This document shows, in pieces, positions 16,747 to 25,653 of a stretch of 64,000 bases of DNA. The translations under genes were made by a program, and so were the position numbers. Source of the DNA: Burkholderiales bacterium (GTDB lineage: Bacteria > Pseudomonadota > Gammaproteobacteria > Burkholderiales > Burkholderiaceae_C); NCBI GenBank assembly GCA_016192425.1, contig JACPUE010000035.1, positions 32,987 to 96,986 of the forward strand, given 5' to 3'. The first letter of the stretch is position 1. Every line of letters starts with the position of its first letter. The notes below the pieces were generated by a model, which made no database searches, was not told where the DNA came from, and saw only the letters and a list, made by a program, of their open reading frames with translations.

Positions 16747-18687
16747 TCAGCGCAAGGCGCGGTAGATTTCCTCGGCCAGCTCGCGCGAGATGCCTTCGAC
16801 GCTGGCAAGATCCTCCACGCTGGCGTCCTGCACACCACGCACGCCGCCAAAACGCTGCAGCAGGCGCGCACGCTTTTTAGGCCCGATGCCGGGAATGTCT
16901 TCCAGCCGGCTGCCGCCCACGCGCACCTTGGCACGCGCCGCACGCATGCCGGTGATGGCAAAGCGGTGCGCCTCGTCACGGATTTGCGCCACCAGCATGA
17001 GCGCGGCCGAGTCCCGGCCCAGGTAGACTTTCTCGCGCCCGTCGGCAAACACCAGTTCCTCCAGCCCCACCTTGCGGCCCTCGCCCTTCTCCACGCCGAC
17101 GATGCGCGCCAGGTCCAGGCCCAGTTCGGTGAACACCTCGCGCGCCATGGCGACCTGGCCCTTGCCACCATCAACCAGCACCAGGTCGGGCAGGCGCGCC
17201 TGGCCCGCGGCGGGCTCGGCACCGCCGGCCTCGCGCAGGGCCTGTGCCACCTTGGCGTAGCGGCGCTGCAGCACCTGGCGCATGGCGGCGTAGTCGTCGC
17301 CGCCGGTGATGCCTTCGATCTTGTACCGACGGTACTCGCTGCCCTGCATCTTGTGGTGGTGGAAGACCACGCAGGAGGCCTGCGTGGCCTCGCCCGCCGT
17401 GTGCGAGATGTCGAAGCACTCGATCGTGAGCTGGTCCAGGTCTTCCTGCGGCAAGTCCAGCGCCTCGGCCAACGCCCGTGTGCGCGCCTGCTGCGAGCCC
17501 TCTTCGGCCAGCAGGCGGGCCAGTTGCAGGTCGGCGTTCTGGCGCGCCATGTCGAGCCAGGTGCGGTGCTGCCCGCGCGGCTGGTGCACCACGCCCACGC
17601 GCTGGCCGGCCTGCTCCGCGAGCGCCTGCGCCAGCGCCTTGTCCACCGGCTCGCTGGCGATCAGCAGGGGCGGCACGGGCACGCCGATGTAGTGCTGCGC
17701 GATGAAGGCCTCCAGCACCTGCTGCTCCACCGCCGGGGGCGCAGCCGCAGCATCCTCGGCCGCATAGACACTGGCTGCATCCTCCACATGCACCGGGAAG
17801 TAGGCCCGGTCGCCCAGGTGGCGGCCGCCGCGCACCATGGCCAGGTTCACGCAGGCGCGGCCACCCTGCACGCGCACGGCAAGAATGTCCACATCCTTGT
17901 CCGAGGTGGTTTCCACCGCCTGCTGGTGCAGCACGCGCGAGAGCGCCGTGATCTGGTTGCGCAGCTCGGCCGCCTGCTCGAATTCAAGCCTATCGGCATG
18001 CGCCATCATGCGCGACTCCAGCTCTTGCAAGAGCGCCTGCGTCTCGCCGCGCAAAAGCGCCTCGGCATGTGCCACATCCTGCGCGTAGGACTCGGGCGCG
18101 ATCAGGCCCACGCAGGGCGCGGTGCAGCGCTTGATCTGGTAGAGCAGGCAGGGCCGCGTGCGGTTGGCGAACACCGTGTCCTCGCAGGTGCGCAGGCGGA
18201 ACACCTTTTGCAGCAGCTGGATGGTTTCCTTCACCGCCCAGCTGTTCGGGTAGGGGCCGAAGTAGCGGTGGCGCTTGTCGATGCTGCCCCGGTAGTAGGC
18301 CATGCGCGGAAAGCGCTGCAGCGCCGCCTCGCCCTGGCCGTCCTTCGCGGCCACGCCGGTGATCTTCAGGAAGGGGTAGCTCTTGTCGTCGCGGAACAGG
18401 ATGTTGTACTTGGGGTTCTGCGACTTGATGAGGTTGTTTTCCAGCAGCAGCGCCTCGGCCTCGGAGCGCACCACCGTGGTCTCCAGGCGCGCGATCTTGC
18501 CCACCATGTGACCAATGCGCGTGCCCCCGTGCTGCTTGGTGAAATAGCTGGACACGCGCTTCTTGAGGTTGCGCGCCTTGCCCACGTAGAGCAGCGCGCC
18601 CTCGGCGTCGAAATAGCGGTACACGCCCGGCAGGGGTGGCAGCGCGGCCACCTGCGCCAGCAGTTCTTCGGAGTGCGCATCGTGCAT
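16747..18687 (-). CDS. uvrC: Excinuclease ABC subunit C
   Basis: Makes the dual incisions in nucleotide excision repair with UvrA and UvrB. The 646-residue protein has an N-terminal GIY-YIG nuclease domain ([20 protein letters not shown]), a Cys-containing segment ([15 protein letters not shown]), a UvrB-interacting UVR motif around residue 205 ([13 protein letters not shown]), an RNase H-like nuclease domain with [18 protein letters not shown] and LVDGGKGQV, and a C-terminal helix-hairpin-helix pair ([19 protein letters not shown]). The ATG at 18687 is preferred to a TTG seven codons earlier. It is divergent from earP, with about 20 bases between starts. Confidence 0.96.
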   Translation of the reverse strand: MHDAHSEELLAQVAALPPLPGVYRYFDAEGALLYVGKARNLKKRVSSYFTKQHGGTRIGHMVGKIARLETTVVRSEAEALLLENNLIKSQNPKYNILFRDDKSYPFLKITGVAAKDGQGEAALQRFPRMAYYRGSIDKRHRYFGPYPNSWAVKETIQLLQKVFRLRTCEDTVFANRTRPCLLYQIKRCTAPCVGLIAPESYAQDVAHAEALLRGETQALLQELESRMMAHADRLEFEQAAELRNQITALSRVLHQQAVETTSDKDVDILAVRVQGGRACVNLAMVRGGRHLGDRAYFPVHVEDAASVYAAEDAAAAPPAVEQQVLEAFIAQHYIGVPVPPLLIASEPVDKALAQALAEQAGQRVGVVHQPRGQHRTWLDMARQNADLQLARLLAEEGSQQARTRALAEALDLPQEDLDQLTIECFDISHTAGEATQASCVVFHHHKMQGSEYRRYKIEGITGGDDYAAMRQVLQRRYAKVAQALREAGGAEPAAGQARLPDLVLVDGGKGQVAMAREVFTELGLDLARIVGVEKGEGRKVGLEELVFADGREKVYLGRDSAALMLVAQIRDEAHRFAITGMRAARAKVRVGGSRLEDIPGIGPKKRARLLQRFGGVRGVQDASVEDLASVEGISRELAEEIYRALR

Positions 18688-18707
18688 GGCGCTATTGTGC
18701 GCAGACA

Positions 18708-19844
18708 ATGCGGGCCATGCGTTCGCAAACCCCTACCGCCGCCCTGCAATGGGACATCTTCTGCCGCGTGATCGACAACTTTGGCGACATCGGCGTGTGC
18801 TGGCGCCTGTCTGCCGACCTGGCGGCGCGCGGCCAGCGGGTGCGCCTGTGGGTGGACGACGCCTCGGCCCTGGCCTGGCTGGCGCCGCAGGGCCATCCCG
18901 GCGTGCAGGTGCGCGCCTGGGGCAGCCTGCCCGCCGCGCACGAGCCCCCCACACAGGTGCTGGTGGAAGCCTTCGGCTGCGAGATTGCTCCTGAATTCAT
19001 AGCTAACAGCGCCCGTATTTCAAGCGCCACAGGTGAAAAATACCTTTGGATCAACCTCGAATACCTCTCGGCCGAAGCCTATGTGGAGCGCTGCCACCGC
19101 CTGCCTTCGCCCGTGCGCGAGGGCGCGGCGCTGGGCGAGGTCAAATGGTTTTTTTACCCCGGCTTCACCCCAGCCACCGGCGGCTTGCTGCGCGAGACCG
19201 GGCTGATGGAGCGCCAGGCACGCTTTGACGCCGCTGCCTGGCGCGCAGCCCAGGGGCCCGGCACGCCCGACGATGCACCCGACGCCTGCTGGATCTCGCT
19301 GTTCTGCTACGAGCCCCCCGCCCTGCCCGCGCTGCTGCAGCAGTGCATGCAGCGCCCCACACGGCTGCTCGTCACGCCGGGCCGGGCTGCGGCAGCCACG
19401 CGGGCTGCCCTGGAAAATTTGGATAAAAACAGCCTGCAAGGCCTTCCAGACAAGCGCGGGCAGCTATCAATTTCATATCGAACCCCTTGCCCTCAGCCTG
19501 CCTTTGACGACATGCTCTGGGCCTGCGACCTGAACCTGGTGCGCGGCGAGGATTCGCTGGTGCGCGCACTGTGGGCCGGCCGGCCGCTGGTCTGGCAGAT
19601 CTACCCGCAGCACGACAACGCGCACCACGACAAGTTGCACGCCTTTCTGGACTGGCTGCAGGCGCCCGAGTCGCTGCGCCGCTTCCACGCCACCTGGAAC
19701 GGCCTGGGCAACGCCCCCCTGGTGCTGCCAGACACAACCCAACTCGCACAATGGGCGGCCTGTGTGCAGGCCGCGCGTGCGCAGCTGCTGGCCCAGGACG
19801 ATCTGGCGACACAAATTCTGGGGTTCGTGCGCGAAAAACGGTAA
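18708..19844 (+). CDS. earP: Protein-arginine rhamnosyltransferase EarP (elongation factor P maturation)
   Basis: Adds rhamnose from dTDP-rhamnose to Arg32 of elongation factor P, activating it for translation of polyproline stretches. The 378-residue protein shows the family start [25 protein letters not shown], the [22 protein letters not shown] block, KWFFYPGF, and the C-terminal sugar-nucleotide site ([21 protein letters not shown] with [14 protein letters not shown]). efp, with Arg32, follows. Two in-frame copies of the interspersed repeat lie in the gene, near residues 93-112 (around [19 protein letters not shown]) and 236-257. ATGs at 18708 and 18717 are both possible. Confidence 0.94.
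   Translation: MRAMRSQTPTAALQWDIFCRVIDNFGDIGVCWRLSADLAARGQRVRLWVDDASALAWLAPQGHPGVQVRAWGSLPAAHEPPTQVLVEAFGCEIAPEFIANSARISSATGEKYLWINLEYLSAEAYVERCHRLPSPVREGAALGEVKWFFYPGFTPATGGLLRETGLMERQARFDAAAWRAAQGPGTPDDAPDACWISLFCYEPPALPALLQQCMQRPTRLLVTPGRAAAATRAALENLDKNSLQGLPDKRGQLSISYRTPCPQPAFDDMLWACDLNLVRGEDSLVRALWAGRPLVWQIYPQHDNAHHDKLHAFLDWLQAPESLRRFHATWNGLGNAPLVLPDTTQLAQWAACVQAARAQLLAQDDLATQILGFVREKR
18986..19041. repeat. Interspersed palindromic repeat, copy 3 (in frame inside earP)
   Basis: Begins TGCTCCTGAATTCATAGCTA, contains CAGCGC and CAAGCGCC arms around a 9-base loop, and ends GGTGAAAAATA. It lies in the same orientation as the ribD copy. The reading frame of earP passes through it. Confidence 0.65.
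19414..19477. repeat. Interspersed palindromic repeat, copy 4 (second copy inside earP)
   Basis: Opposite orientation to copy 3. It runs from AAAATTTGGATAAAAACAGC through GACAAGCGCGGGCAGCTATC to TTTCATA, and the terminal half matches the copy at 37981-38036 closely. The earP frame stays open. Confidence 0.65.
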
Positions 19845-19985
19845 AATCCAAGGCTTTGCGCAAATCGGCAGGCGCTTTTGCAGCCGCCGCCACAGCGCAT
19901 TCCCGCCGCGGAACATGCATCGGCACAGCAGCCCCCAGGGCTACAGGCCCGCGCATTGAGCGGCCCCAACCCCAGGCAACATGCT

Positions 19986-20540
19986 ATGAAAATCGCTCAA
20001 GAAATCCGCGCCGGCAACGTCATCATGCACGGCAAGGATCCCATGGTCGTGCTCAAGACCGAATACGCACGCGGCGGCCGCAACGCCGCCACCGTGCGCA
20101 TGAAGCTCAAGAGCCTGATCGCCAACTTCGGCACCGAAGTGGTGTTCAAGGCCGACGACAAGATGGACCAGATCATTCTGGACAAGAAGGATTGCACCTA
20201 CTCCTACTTCGCCGACCCGCTGTATGTCTGGATGGACGCCGACTACAACCAGTACGAAGTCGAAGCCGAAAACATGGGCGACGCCCTGAACTACCTCGAA
20301 GACGGCATGGCCGCTGAAGTGGTGTTCTACGACGGCAAGGCCATCTCGGTCGAACTGCCCACCAGCGTCGAACGTGAAATCACCTGGACCGAACCCGCCG
20401 TCAAGGGCGACACGTCCGGCAAGGTGCTCAAGCCCGCCAAGATCGCCACCGGTTTCGAAGTGCCTGTGCCCCTGTTCGTGGACCAGGGCGACAAGATCGA
20501 AATCGACACCCGCACCGGCGAATACCGCAAGCGCGTCTAA
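19986..20540 (+). CDS. efp: Elongation factor P
   Basis: Binds between the P and E sites and relieves ribosome stalling at consecutive prolines. The 184-residue protein has the three beta-barrel domains of EF-P: the KOW-like N-terminal domain, the OB domain (from about [20 protein letters not shown]) and the C-terminal domain ending [12 protein letters not shown]. The tip of the first domain carries arginine at position 32 ([10 protein letters not shown]), the form modified by EarP rather than lysine modified by EpmA. The start at 19986 is the second of two close ATGs; the first is out of frame. It follows earP by about 140 bases. Confidence 0.97.
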   Translation: MKIAQEIRAGNVIMHGKDPMVVLKTEYARGGRNAATVRMKLKSLIANFGTEVVFKADDKMDQIILDKKDCTYSYFADPLYVWMDADYNQYEVEAENMGDALNYLEDGMAAEVVFYDGKAISVELPTSVEREITWTEPAVKGDTSGKVLKPAKIATGFEVPVPLFVDQGDKIEIDTRTGEYRKRV

Positions 20541-20556
20541 AACAACTTCGCCCCAG

Positions 20557-20591
20557 CAAAAAGGCTTCCCTTGGGAAGCCTTTTTGTTTTT
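20557..20591 (+). terminator. Rho-independent terminator of efp
   Basis: A GGCTTCCC / GGGAAGCC stem with a two-base loop is flanked by an A-run on the left and a T-run on the right, so it can act in both directions. It lies about 20 bases after the efp stop. Confidence 0.9.
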
Positions 20592-20594
20592 AAG

Positions 20595-20651
20595 CAATTT
20601 CAGGCTCTAGCGCCCGTCCAGAAAGCGCTACTAGCTATCAAATAAATAGCA
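20595..20651. repeat. Interspersed palindromic repeat, copy 5
   Basis: Intergenic copy between the efp terminator and the rimO stop. It runs from CAATTTCAGGCTCTAGCGCC through AAAGCGCTACTAGCTATC to AATAGCA, in the same orientation as copies at 1-46 and 37981-38036. Confidence 0.75.
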
Positions 20652-22043
20652 TCAGATCGGCTGCGCCACCAGGTCGTGGCCCTGCACGCCGACAATGCGC
20701 GCCTTGGTGAATTCACCCACCTTGAGCTGCTTGCTGATCTTCTCGGGCGCAAGCAGCTGCACGGTGCCGTCGATCTCTGGCGCATCGGCATAGGTGCGGC
20801 CCACACCGCCCTTGCGGCCCATGGCGGGCGCATGGTCCACCAGCACCTGCATGGTGGAGCCCACGCGGCGCTGCAGGCGCGCAATGGACACCTCTTCCGC
20901 CACCGCCATGAAGCGCGCACGGCGCGCTTCGCGCTCCTCCAGCGGCAGCATGCCGGGCAGTTGGTTGGCCTCGGCGCCGGTCACGTCGCTGTAGGCAAAG
21001 CAGCCGGCGCGGTCGATCTGTGCCTCGCGCAGAAAGTCCAGCAGGTGCAGGAACTCCTCTTCGGTCTCGCCGGGGAAACCGGCGATGAAGGTGCTGCGCA
21101 CCACCAGCTCGGGGCACATCTCACGCCAGCGCTGGATGCGCTCCAGGTTCTTCTCGCCGCTGGCCGGGCGCTTCATGCGCTTGAGCACGTCGGGGTGGCT
21201 GTGCTGGAAGGGCACGTCCAGGTAGGGCAGCACCAGGCCCTGCGCCATCAGCGGAATGACATCATCGACGCTGGGGTAGGGGTACACATAGTGCAGCCGC
21301 ACCCAGGCGCCGTAGGGCGCGGCCATGGCGCCCAGCGTCTGCACCAGTTCGAGCATGCGCGTCTTGACCGGCTTGCCGTCCCAGAATCCGGTGCGGTACT
21401 TCACGTCCACGCCATAGGCCGAGGTGTCCTGGCTGATGATGAGCAGCTCCTTCACGCCGCCCTCGAACAGCGCGCGCGCCTCGTTGAGCACGTCGCCAAT
21501 GGGGCGCGAAACCAGGTCGCCGCGCATCGAGGGGATGATGCAGAAAGTGCAGCGGTGGTTGCAGCCCTCGCTGATCTTGAGGTAGGCGTAGTGGCGCGGC
21601 GTGAGCTTGATGCCCGCCTCGCCAAAGGCGCCGGGCACCAGGTCGATGAAGGGATCGTGCGGCTTGGGCAGGTTGCGGTGCACGGCGTCCATCACGTCCT
21701 GCGTGGCCTGCGGGCCGGTCACGGCCAGCACGCGGGGGTGCACCTGCTGAACGTAGTTGCCGCCATCGTCGCCCGCGCGCGCGCCCAGGCAGCCGGTGAC
21801 GATGACCTTGCCGTTCTCGGCCAGCGCCTCACCGATGGTGTCCAGGCTCTCCTTGACGGCGTCGTCGATGAAGCCGCAGGTGTTGACGATGACCAGATCC
21901 GCACCCTCGAAGGACTTGGCGGTCTGGTAGCCCTCGGCGCTGAGCTGCGTGAGGATGAGTTCGGAGTCGGTCAGGTTCTTCGGGCAGCCGAGGCTGACGA
22001 AACCGATTTTTGGGGTCTTGGTGGGGGAGAGTGCTTCGCTCAT
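20652..22043 (-). CDS. rimO: Ribosomal protein S12 methylthiotransferase RimO
   Basis: Radical-SAM enzyme that adds a methylthio group to an aspartate of ribosomal protein S12. The 463-residue protein has the UPF0004 N-terminal domain with three cysteine motifs (SLGCPKN, NTCGF, TGCLGAR), the radical SAM cluster CNHRCTFC (CxxxCxxC) with IIPSMRG directly after, and a C-terminal TRAM domain near 385-455. The residues [15 protein letters not shown] distinguish it from MiaB. It is transcribed convergently with efp. Confidence 0.95.
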   Translation of the reverse strand: MSEALSPTKTPKIGFVSLGCPKNLTDSELILTQLSAEGYQTAKSFEGADLVIVNTCGFIDDAVKESLDTIGEALAENGKVIVTGCLGARAGDDGGNYVQQVHPRVLAVTGPQATQDVMDAVHRNLPKPHDPFIDLVPGAFGEAGIKLTPRHYAYLKISEGCNHRCTFCIIPSMRGDLVSRPIGDVLNEARALFEGGVKELLIISQDTSAYGVDVKYRTGFWDGKPVKTRMLELVQTLGAMAAPYGAWVRLHYVYPYPSVDDVIPLMAQGLVLPYLDVPFQHSHPDVLKRMKRPASGEKNLERIQRWREMCPELVVRSTFIAGFPGETEEEFLHLLDFLREAQIDRAGCFAYSDVTGAEANQLPGMLPLEEREARRARFMAVAEEVSIARLQRRVGSTMQVLVDHAPAMGRKGGVGRTYADAPEIDGTVQLLAPEKISKQLKVGEFTKARIVGVQGHDLVAQPI

Positions 22044-22085
22044 AACCCCGTATTGTCCCAGTTCTGGCCCGGGAGGGCGCAGCCC

Positions 22086-22622
22086 TCAGCGCTTGATGCC
22101 GAAAGCGCCCAGCATCTGCTCGGTCTGCTTTTGCATCTGCTCCTGCATCTGCGTGAGCATGGTGCGCGACTGCTCGGCATAGTTGCCCATCAGGCCCGCC
22201 ATCATGGGGGACTGCGGTGCCATGAACTGCTTCCACATCTCGGGTGTCATGCCTTGGGTCTGCTCGGCCATGCGCGCCTGCAGGTCGGTGAACATCTGGA
22301 CGTTCTTCTCCAGCGTGCTGCCCATGAAGCCCTGCATGGCGTGACCGTAGAAACGGATGATGTTGGCCAGCACGGCTTCGCTGAACATCGGCGCGCCGCC
22401 AGCCTCTTCTTCCAGGATGATCTGCAGCAGGATGCTGCGCGTGATGTCTTCGCCCGTCTTGGCGTCACGCACCACGAGGTTCTCGTGCGCCATCACCAGC
22501 TGCTTGACCTCGGCCAGCGTAATGTAGGTGGAGGTATTGGTGTCATACAGACGCCGGTTGGGGTACTTCTTGATCACCCGCTGCGCCGACTTGGCGGCGG
22601 ATGCGGCTTGGGTTTCTGGCAC
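22086..22622 (-). CDS. phaR: Polyhydroxyalkanoate synthesis repressor PhaR
   Basis: Senses polyhydroxybutyrate and represses phasin genes. The 178-residue protein has the PHB/PHA accumulation regulator DNA-binding domain at the N-terminus (RVIKKYPNRRLYDTNTSTYI, VKQLVMAHENLVVRDAKTGEDITRSILLQII) and a downstream PHB-granule region rich in Met and Gln with helical repeats (MTQMQEQMQKQTEQM). The start is a GTG at 22620-22622 with a GAGGAG ribosome site eight bases upstream. It is upstream of rimO on the same strand and divergent from the maoC-pta fusion. Confidence 0.93.
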   Translation of the reverse strand: MPETQAASAAKSAQRVIKKYPNRRLYDTNTSTYITLAEVKQLVMAHENLVVRDAKTGEDITRSILLQIILEEEAGGAPMFSEAVLANIIRFYGHAMQGFMGSTLEKNVQMFTDLQARMAEQTQGMTPEMWKQFMAPQSPMMAGLMGNYAEQSRTMLTQMQEQMQKQTEQMLGAFGIKR

Positions 22623-22797
22623 GGAAGGGGCTCCTCGGATCTGGCTGGGCGGCCATGTTTTGCACTGCAGCAGATTTTAGAGGGAGCACTCGAAGCCCCA
22701 TGCAGAGGAATACCCTGAGTGCACCTGCTGCGATGCAGCAAAAACACCGCCATCTCGTGCTACTGTGGAGCTTGTCGCCAGCCCACCTGCACATCCC

Positions 22798-24213
22798 ATG
22801 ACACCCACCACCGAATGGCTCGAAAACATCACCTACGACGAGCTGCAGATCGGCCACAGCGCCAGGCTGCTGCGCACCCTGAGCATGGCCGACATCCAGG
22901 CCTTTGCCGCCGTCTCGGGCGACACCAACCCCGCGCACCTCAACAGCGACTACGCCAACGACACCCTGTTCCACGGCGTGATTGCGCACGGCATGTGGGG
23001 CGGCGCATTGATCTCTGCGCTGCTGGGCACGCAGTTCCCGGGGCCGGGCACCATTTATGTGTCGCAAGACCTGCACTTCACCCGGCCCGTGCGCGTGGGC
23101 GATACGCTGACCGTAACCGCCACCGTGCTGCGCAAATTGGATGAGCGCAAACAGGTTGAGCTCAATTGCCAGGCCGTCAACCAGAACGGCGAGCCCGTGC
23201 TGCACGGTCTGGCACGCGTCCTGGCGCCGCAGAAGAAAGTGCGCCTGCCCCAGTCGTACGCGCCCCAGATCCAGCTCTTTGATCCCCAGGCGCGCCAGCG
23301 CGAACTGCTGGCCATGGGCCTGGGCCTGCCCCCCGAACGCTGCGCCGTGGTGCACCCCTGCGACGCCGAGTCGCTGCGCGGCGCCATGGACGCCGCCGCC
23401 CATGGCTTGATCGCACCCGTGCTTGTGGCCCCTGAAGCCCGGCTGCGCGCCTTGGCCGACAAGGCCGGAATCGACCTGCGCGGCGCCGAAATCCTGCCCG
23501 TGGAGCACAGCCACGCCGCAGCCGCCAAGGCCGCTGAACTCGCAACGCTGGGCCAGGTGGGCATGCTGATGAAAGGCAGCCTGCACACCGACGAGCTGAT
23601 GCAGGCCGTACTCGCACAACCTGCGCTGCGCACGGGACGGCGCATGTCTCATGTGTTCCGCTTTGACGTACCGCTGTACCCCAAGCCGCTGCTCATCACC
23701 GACGCGGCACTCAACATCCGCCCCACCCTCGCTGAAAAGGCCGACATCATCCGCAATGCCATCGACTTTGCACGCATTCTGGGCGTGGACGTGCCGCGCG
23801 TAGCCATCCTCTCTGCCGTGGAAACCGTGAACCCCGGCATCCCCTCCACACTGGATGCGGCCGCCCTGTGCAAAATGGCAGACCGCGGCCAGATCGCGGG
23901 CGGCGTGCTTGACGGGCCACTGGCATTCGACAATGCCATTTCGCTGCAGGCAGCGCAAATCAAGGGCATCCACTCCCCCGTGGCCGGGCAGGCCGACATC
24001 CTTGCCGTGCCCGACCTGGAAAGCGGCAATATGCTGGCCAAGCAGCTTGAATACCTTGCAGGCGCCTCCAGCGCCGGCATCGTGCTGGGGGCACGCATAC
24101 CCATCGCACTGACCAGCCGCGCCGACGGCCCCCAGGCGCGCGTGGCATCGGCCCTGCTGGCACGGCTGGCGGCGCACCATGCCCGCCAGGCACAAGAACG
24201 CACAGCAAACTGA
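22798..24213 (+). CDS. Bifunctional MaoC-like enoyl-CoA hydratase / phosphate acetyltransferase
   Basis: A fusion of two enzymes. Residues ~10-145 are a MaoC (R-hydratase) domain with the DxxxxH pattern in the stretch from DIQAFAAVSGDTNPAHLN to FHGVIAHGM. Residues ~165-470 are a phosphotransacetylase-type domain (PTA/PTB family) with VHPCDAESLRGAMDAAAHGLIAPVLVAP. The enzyme probably interconverts acyl-CoA and acyl-phosphate and hydrates crotonyl-type CoA. With the adjacent ackA it gives an acyl-phosphate to ATP route. The 471-residue start at ATG 22798 is preferred over a GTG 11 codons upstream. The fusion is a known architecture in Burkholderiales. Confidence 0.88.
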   Translation: MTPTTEWLENITYDELQIGHSARLLRTLSMADIQAFAAVSGDTNPAHLNSDYANDTLFHGVIAHGMWGGALISALLGTQFPGPGTIYVSQDLHFTRPVRVGDTLTVTATVLRKLDERKQVELNCQAVNQNGEPVLHGLARVLAPQKKVRLPQSYAPQIQLFDPQARQRELLAMGLGLPPERCAVVHPCDAESLRGAMDAAAHGLIAPVLVAPEARLRALADKAGIDLRGAEILPVEHSHAAAAKAAELATLGQVGMLMKGSLHTDELMQAVLAQPALRTGRRMSHVFRFDVPLYPKPLLITDAALNIRPTLAEKADIIRNAIDFARILGVDVPRVAILSAVETVNPGIPSTLDAAALCKMADRGQIAGGVLDGPLAFDNAISLQAAQIKGIHSPVAGQADILAVPDLESGNMLAKQLEYLAGASSAGIVLGARIPIALTSRADGPQARVASALLARLAAHHARQAQERTAN

Positions 24214-24224
24214 GGTGCGCCGCC

Positions 24225-25403
24225 ATGGCCATACTCGCTGTCAACGCCGGATCCTCATCGCTCAAATTCTCGATCCATCCACTGCAAGGCAATACGGTGC
24301 AGGATCCCGTGCTCACCGGCGCCATCCAGGGGCTGGAGCCCGCAGGCCAACCCACCATCTGCTGGATCTGGCAAGGCCAGCGCCACGAACGCCCCCTGGC
24401 CAGCACGGGCACCCCGTTTCAGCGCGCACTGCAAGACCTGCAGGCGCTGCTGAAGCAACTGGCGCTGCCCCCCTTGCGCGCCGTGGCGCACCGCGTGGTG
24501 CATGGTGGACAGCACTACGCAGGCAGTGTGCGAGTCACACCGCATGTGATGCGTGCATTGCAGGCGCTGGTCTCCCTGGCACCGCTGCACCAGCCGCACA
24601 ACCTTGCAGGCATCCGTGCATTCATGGCAGCGTTTCCCAACGTGCCCCAGGTGGCCTGCTTCGACACCGCTTTCCACGCCACGCTGCCCGCCGAGGAATC
24701 GCATTTCGCCCTGCCCCAGGCCTTGACGGCACAGGGCATTCGCCGGTACGGCTTTCACGGCCTGTCGTACCAGTTCGTGATCGGCACATTACAGGCGCGC
24801 TCTGCACGCGCCCAAGGACGCACGCTCATGGCCCACCTGGGCAACGGCGCCAGCCTGTGCGCCACCCTGCAAGGCCGCAGCCAGGCGACCACCATGGGTT
24901 TTTCCGCGCTCGACGGTTTGATGATGGGCACACGCTGTGGCGCACTCGACCCCGGCGTGCTGCTCTACCTGCTGGAACAAGGCTGGGACCACGACCGCAT
25001 CCAAGCCCTGCTGTACCGCCAGAGCGGCCTGCTGGGCGTGTCGGGCATTGCAGCAGACATGCGCACCCTGCGCGCCAGCACGGAGCCTGCGGCGCAGTTC
25101 GCCATCGAGTTGTTCACACGGCGTGTGGTGCGTGCCACGGGGGAGCTCAGTGCCTGCATCGGCGGGCTGGATGTGCTTGCCTTCAGCGGCGGCATCGGCG
25201 AAAACGATGCCCTGCTGCGCGCCGATGTGGCCCGGCGCCTGGCCTACCTGGGGGTGCGCGTGGACGCCACATTGAACGCACAGCCCATGCAAGACGACAC
25301 TGCCTGGGCCATCCACGCACCGGACAGCGCCGTGGAAGTCTGGGTTGTGCCCACCGACGAAGGCCGCGTAGCCGCCGCCGAAGCGGCTGCACTGGTGTTG
25401 TGA
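24225..25403 (+). CDS. ackA: Acetate kinase
   Basis: Reversibly converts acetyl phosphate and ADP to acetate and ATP. The 392-residue protein has the family start ILAVNAGSSSLKFS, a substrate-binding block (AVAHRVVHGG), the conserved RYGFHGLSY, the AHLGNGASLCA phosphate loop, the MMGTRCGALDPGVLLYL block, and FSGGIGEN near the C-terminus. It lies 11 bases after the maoC-pta gene and is almost certainly co-transcribed. Confidence 0.96.
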   Translation: MAILAVNAGSSSLKFSIHPLQGNTVQDPVLTGAIQGLEPAGQPTICWIWQGQRHERPLASTGTPFQRALQDLQALLKQLALPPLRAVAHRVVHGGQHYAGSVRVTPHVMRALQALVSLAPLHQPHNLAGIRAFMAAFPNVPQVACFDTAFHATLPAEESHFALPQALTAQGIRRYGFHGLSYQFVIGTLQARSARAQGRTLMAHLGNGASLCATLQGRSQATTMGFSALDGLMMGTRCGALDPGVLLYLLEQGWDHDRIQALLYRQSGLLGVSGIAADMRTLRASTEPAAQFAIELFTRRVVRATGELSACIGGLDVLAFSGGIGENDALLRADVARRLAYLGVRVDATLNAQPMQDDTAWAIHAPDSAVEVWVVPTDEGRVAAAEAAALVL

Positions 25404-25463
25404 TGCGGTGATCTGGGGCCTGTTGGGTGTGAACAGGCCCTGGCCCCAGCACCAAACGCCCAA

Positions 25464-25496
25464 ACAAAAACGGGGTCTGCACGAATGCAGACCCCG
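25464..25496 (-). terminator. Terminator of tRNA-Val(GAC)
   Basis: On the minus strand GGGGTCTGCA pairs with TGCAGACCCC around a short loop and is followed by a T-run (GTTTTTGTTTGG). It lies directly after the tRNA-Val 3' end. Confidence 0.9.
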
Positions 25497-25500
25497 GTGT

Positions 25501-25577
25501 TGGTAGGCGCGATTGGACTCGAACCAACGACCCCCACCATGTCAAGGTGGTGCTCTAACCAGCTGAGCTACGCGCCT
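25501..25577 (-). tRNA. tRNA-Val (anticodon GAC)
   Basis: Cloverleaf on the minus strand: acceptor AGGCGCG / CGCGCCT, D-arm TAGCTCAGCTGGTTAGAGC, anticodon loop TTGACAT with anticodon GAC, T-arm GTTGGTTCGAGTCCAAT, and an encoded ACCA end. Confidence 0.97.
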
Positions 25578-25653
25578 GTGTTTGTTCGAGAGATGGGATT
25601 GTAGCAGTAAATTCTGAGCCCTTTGGCGAAAAGCCAAAAATCATCCATGTTGT

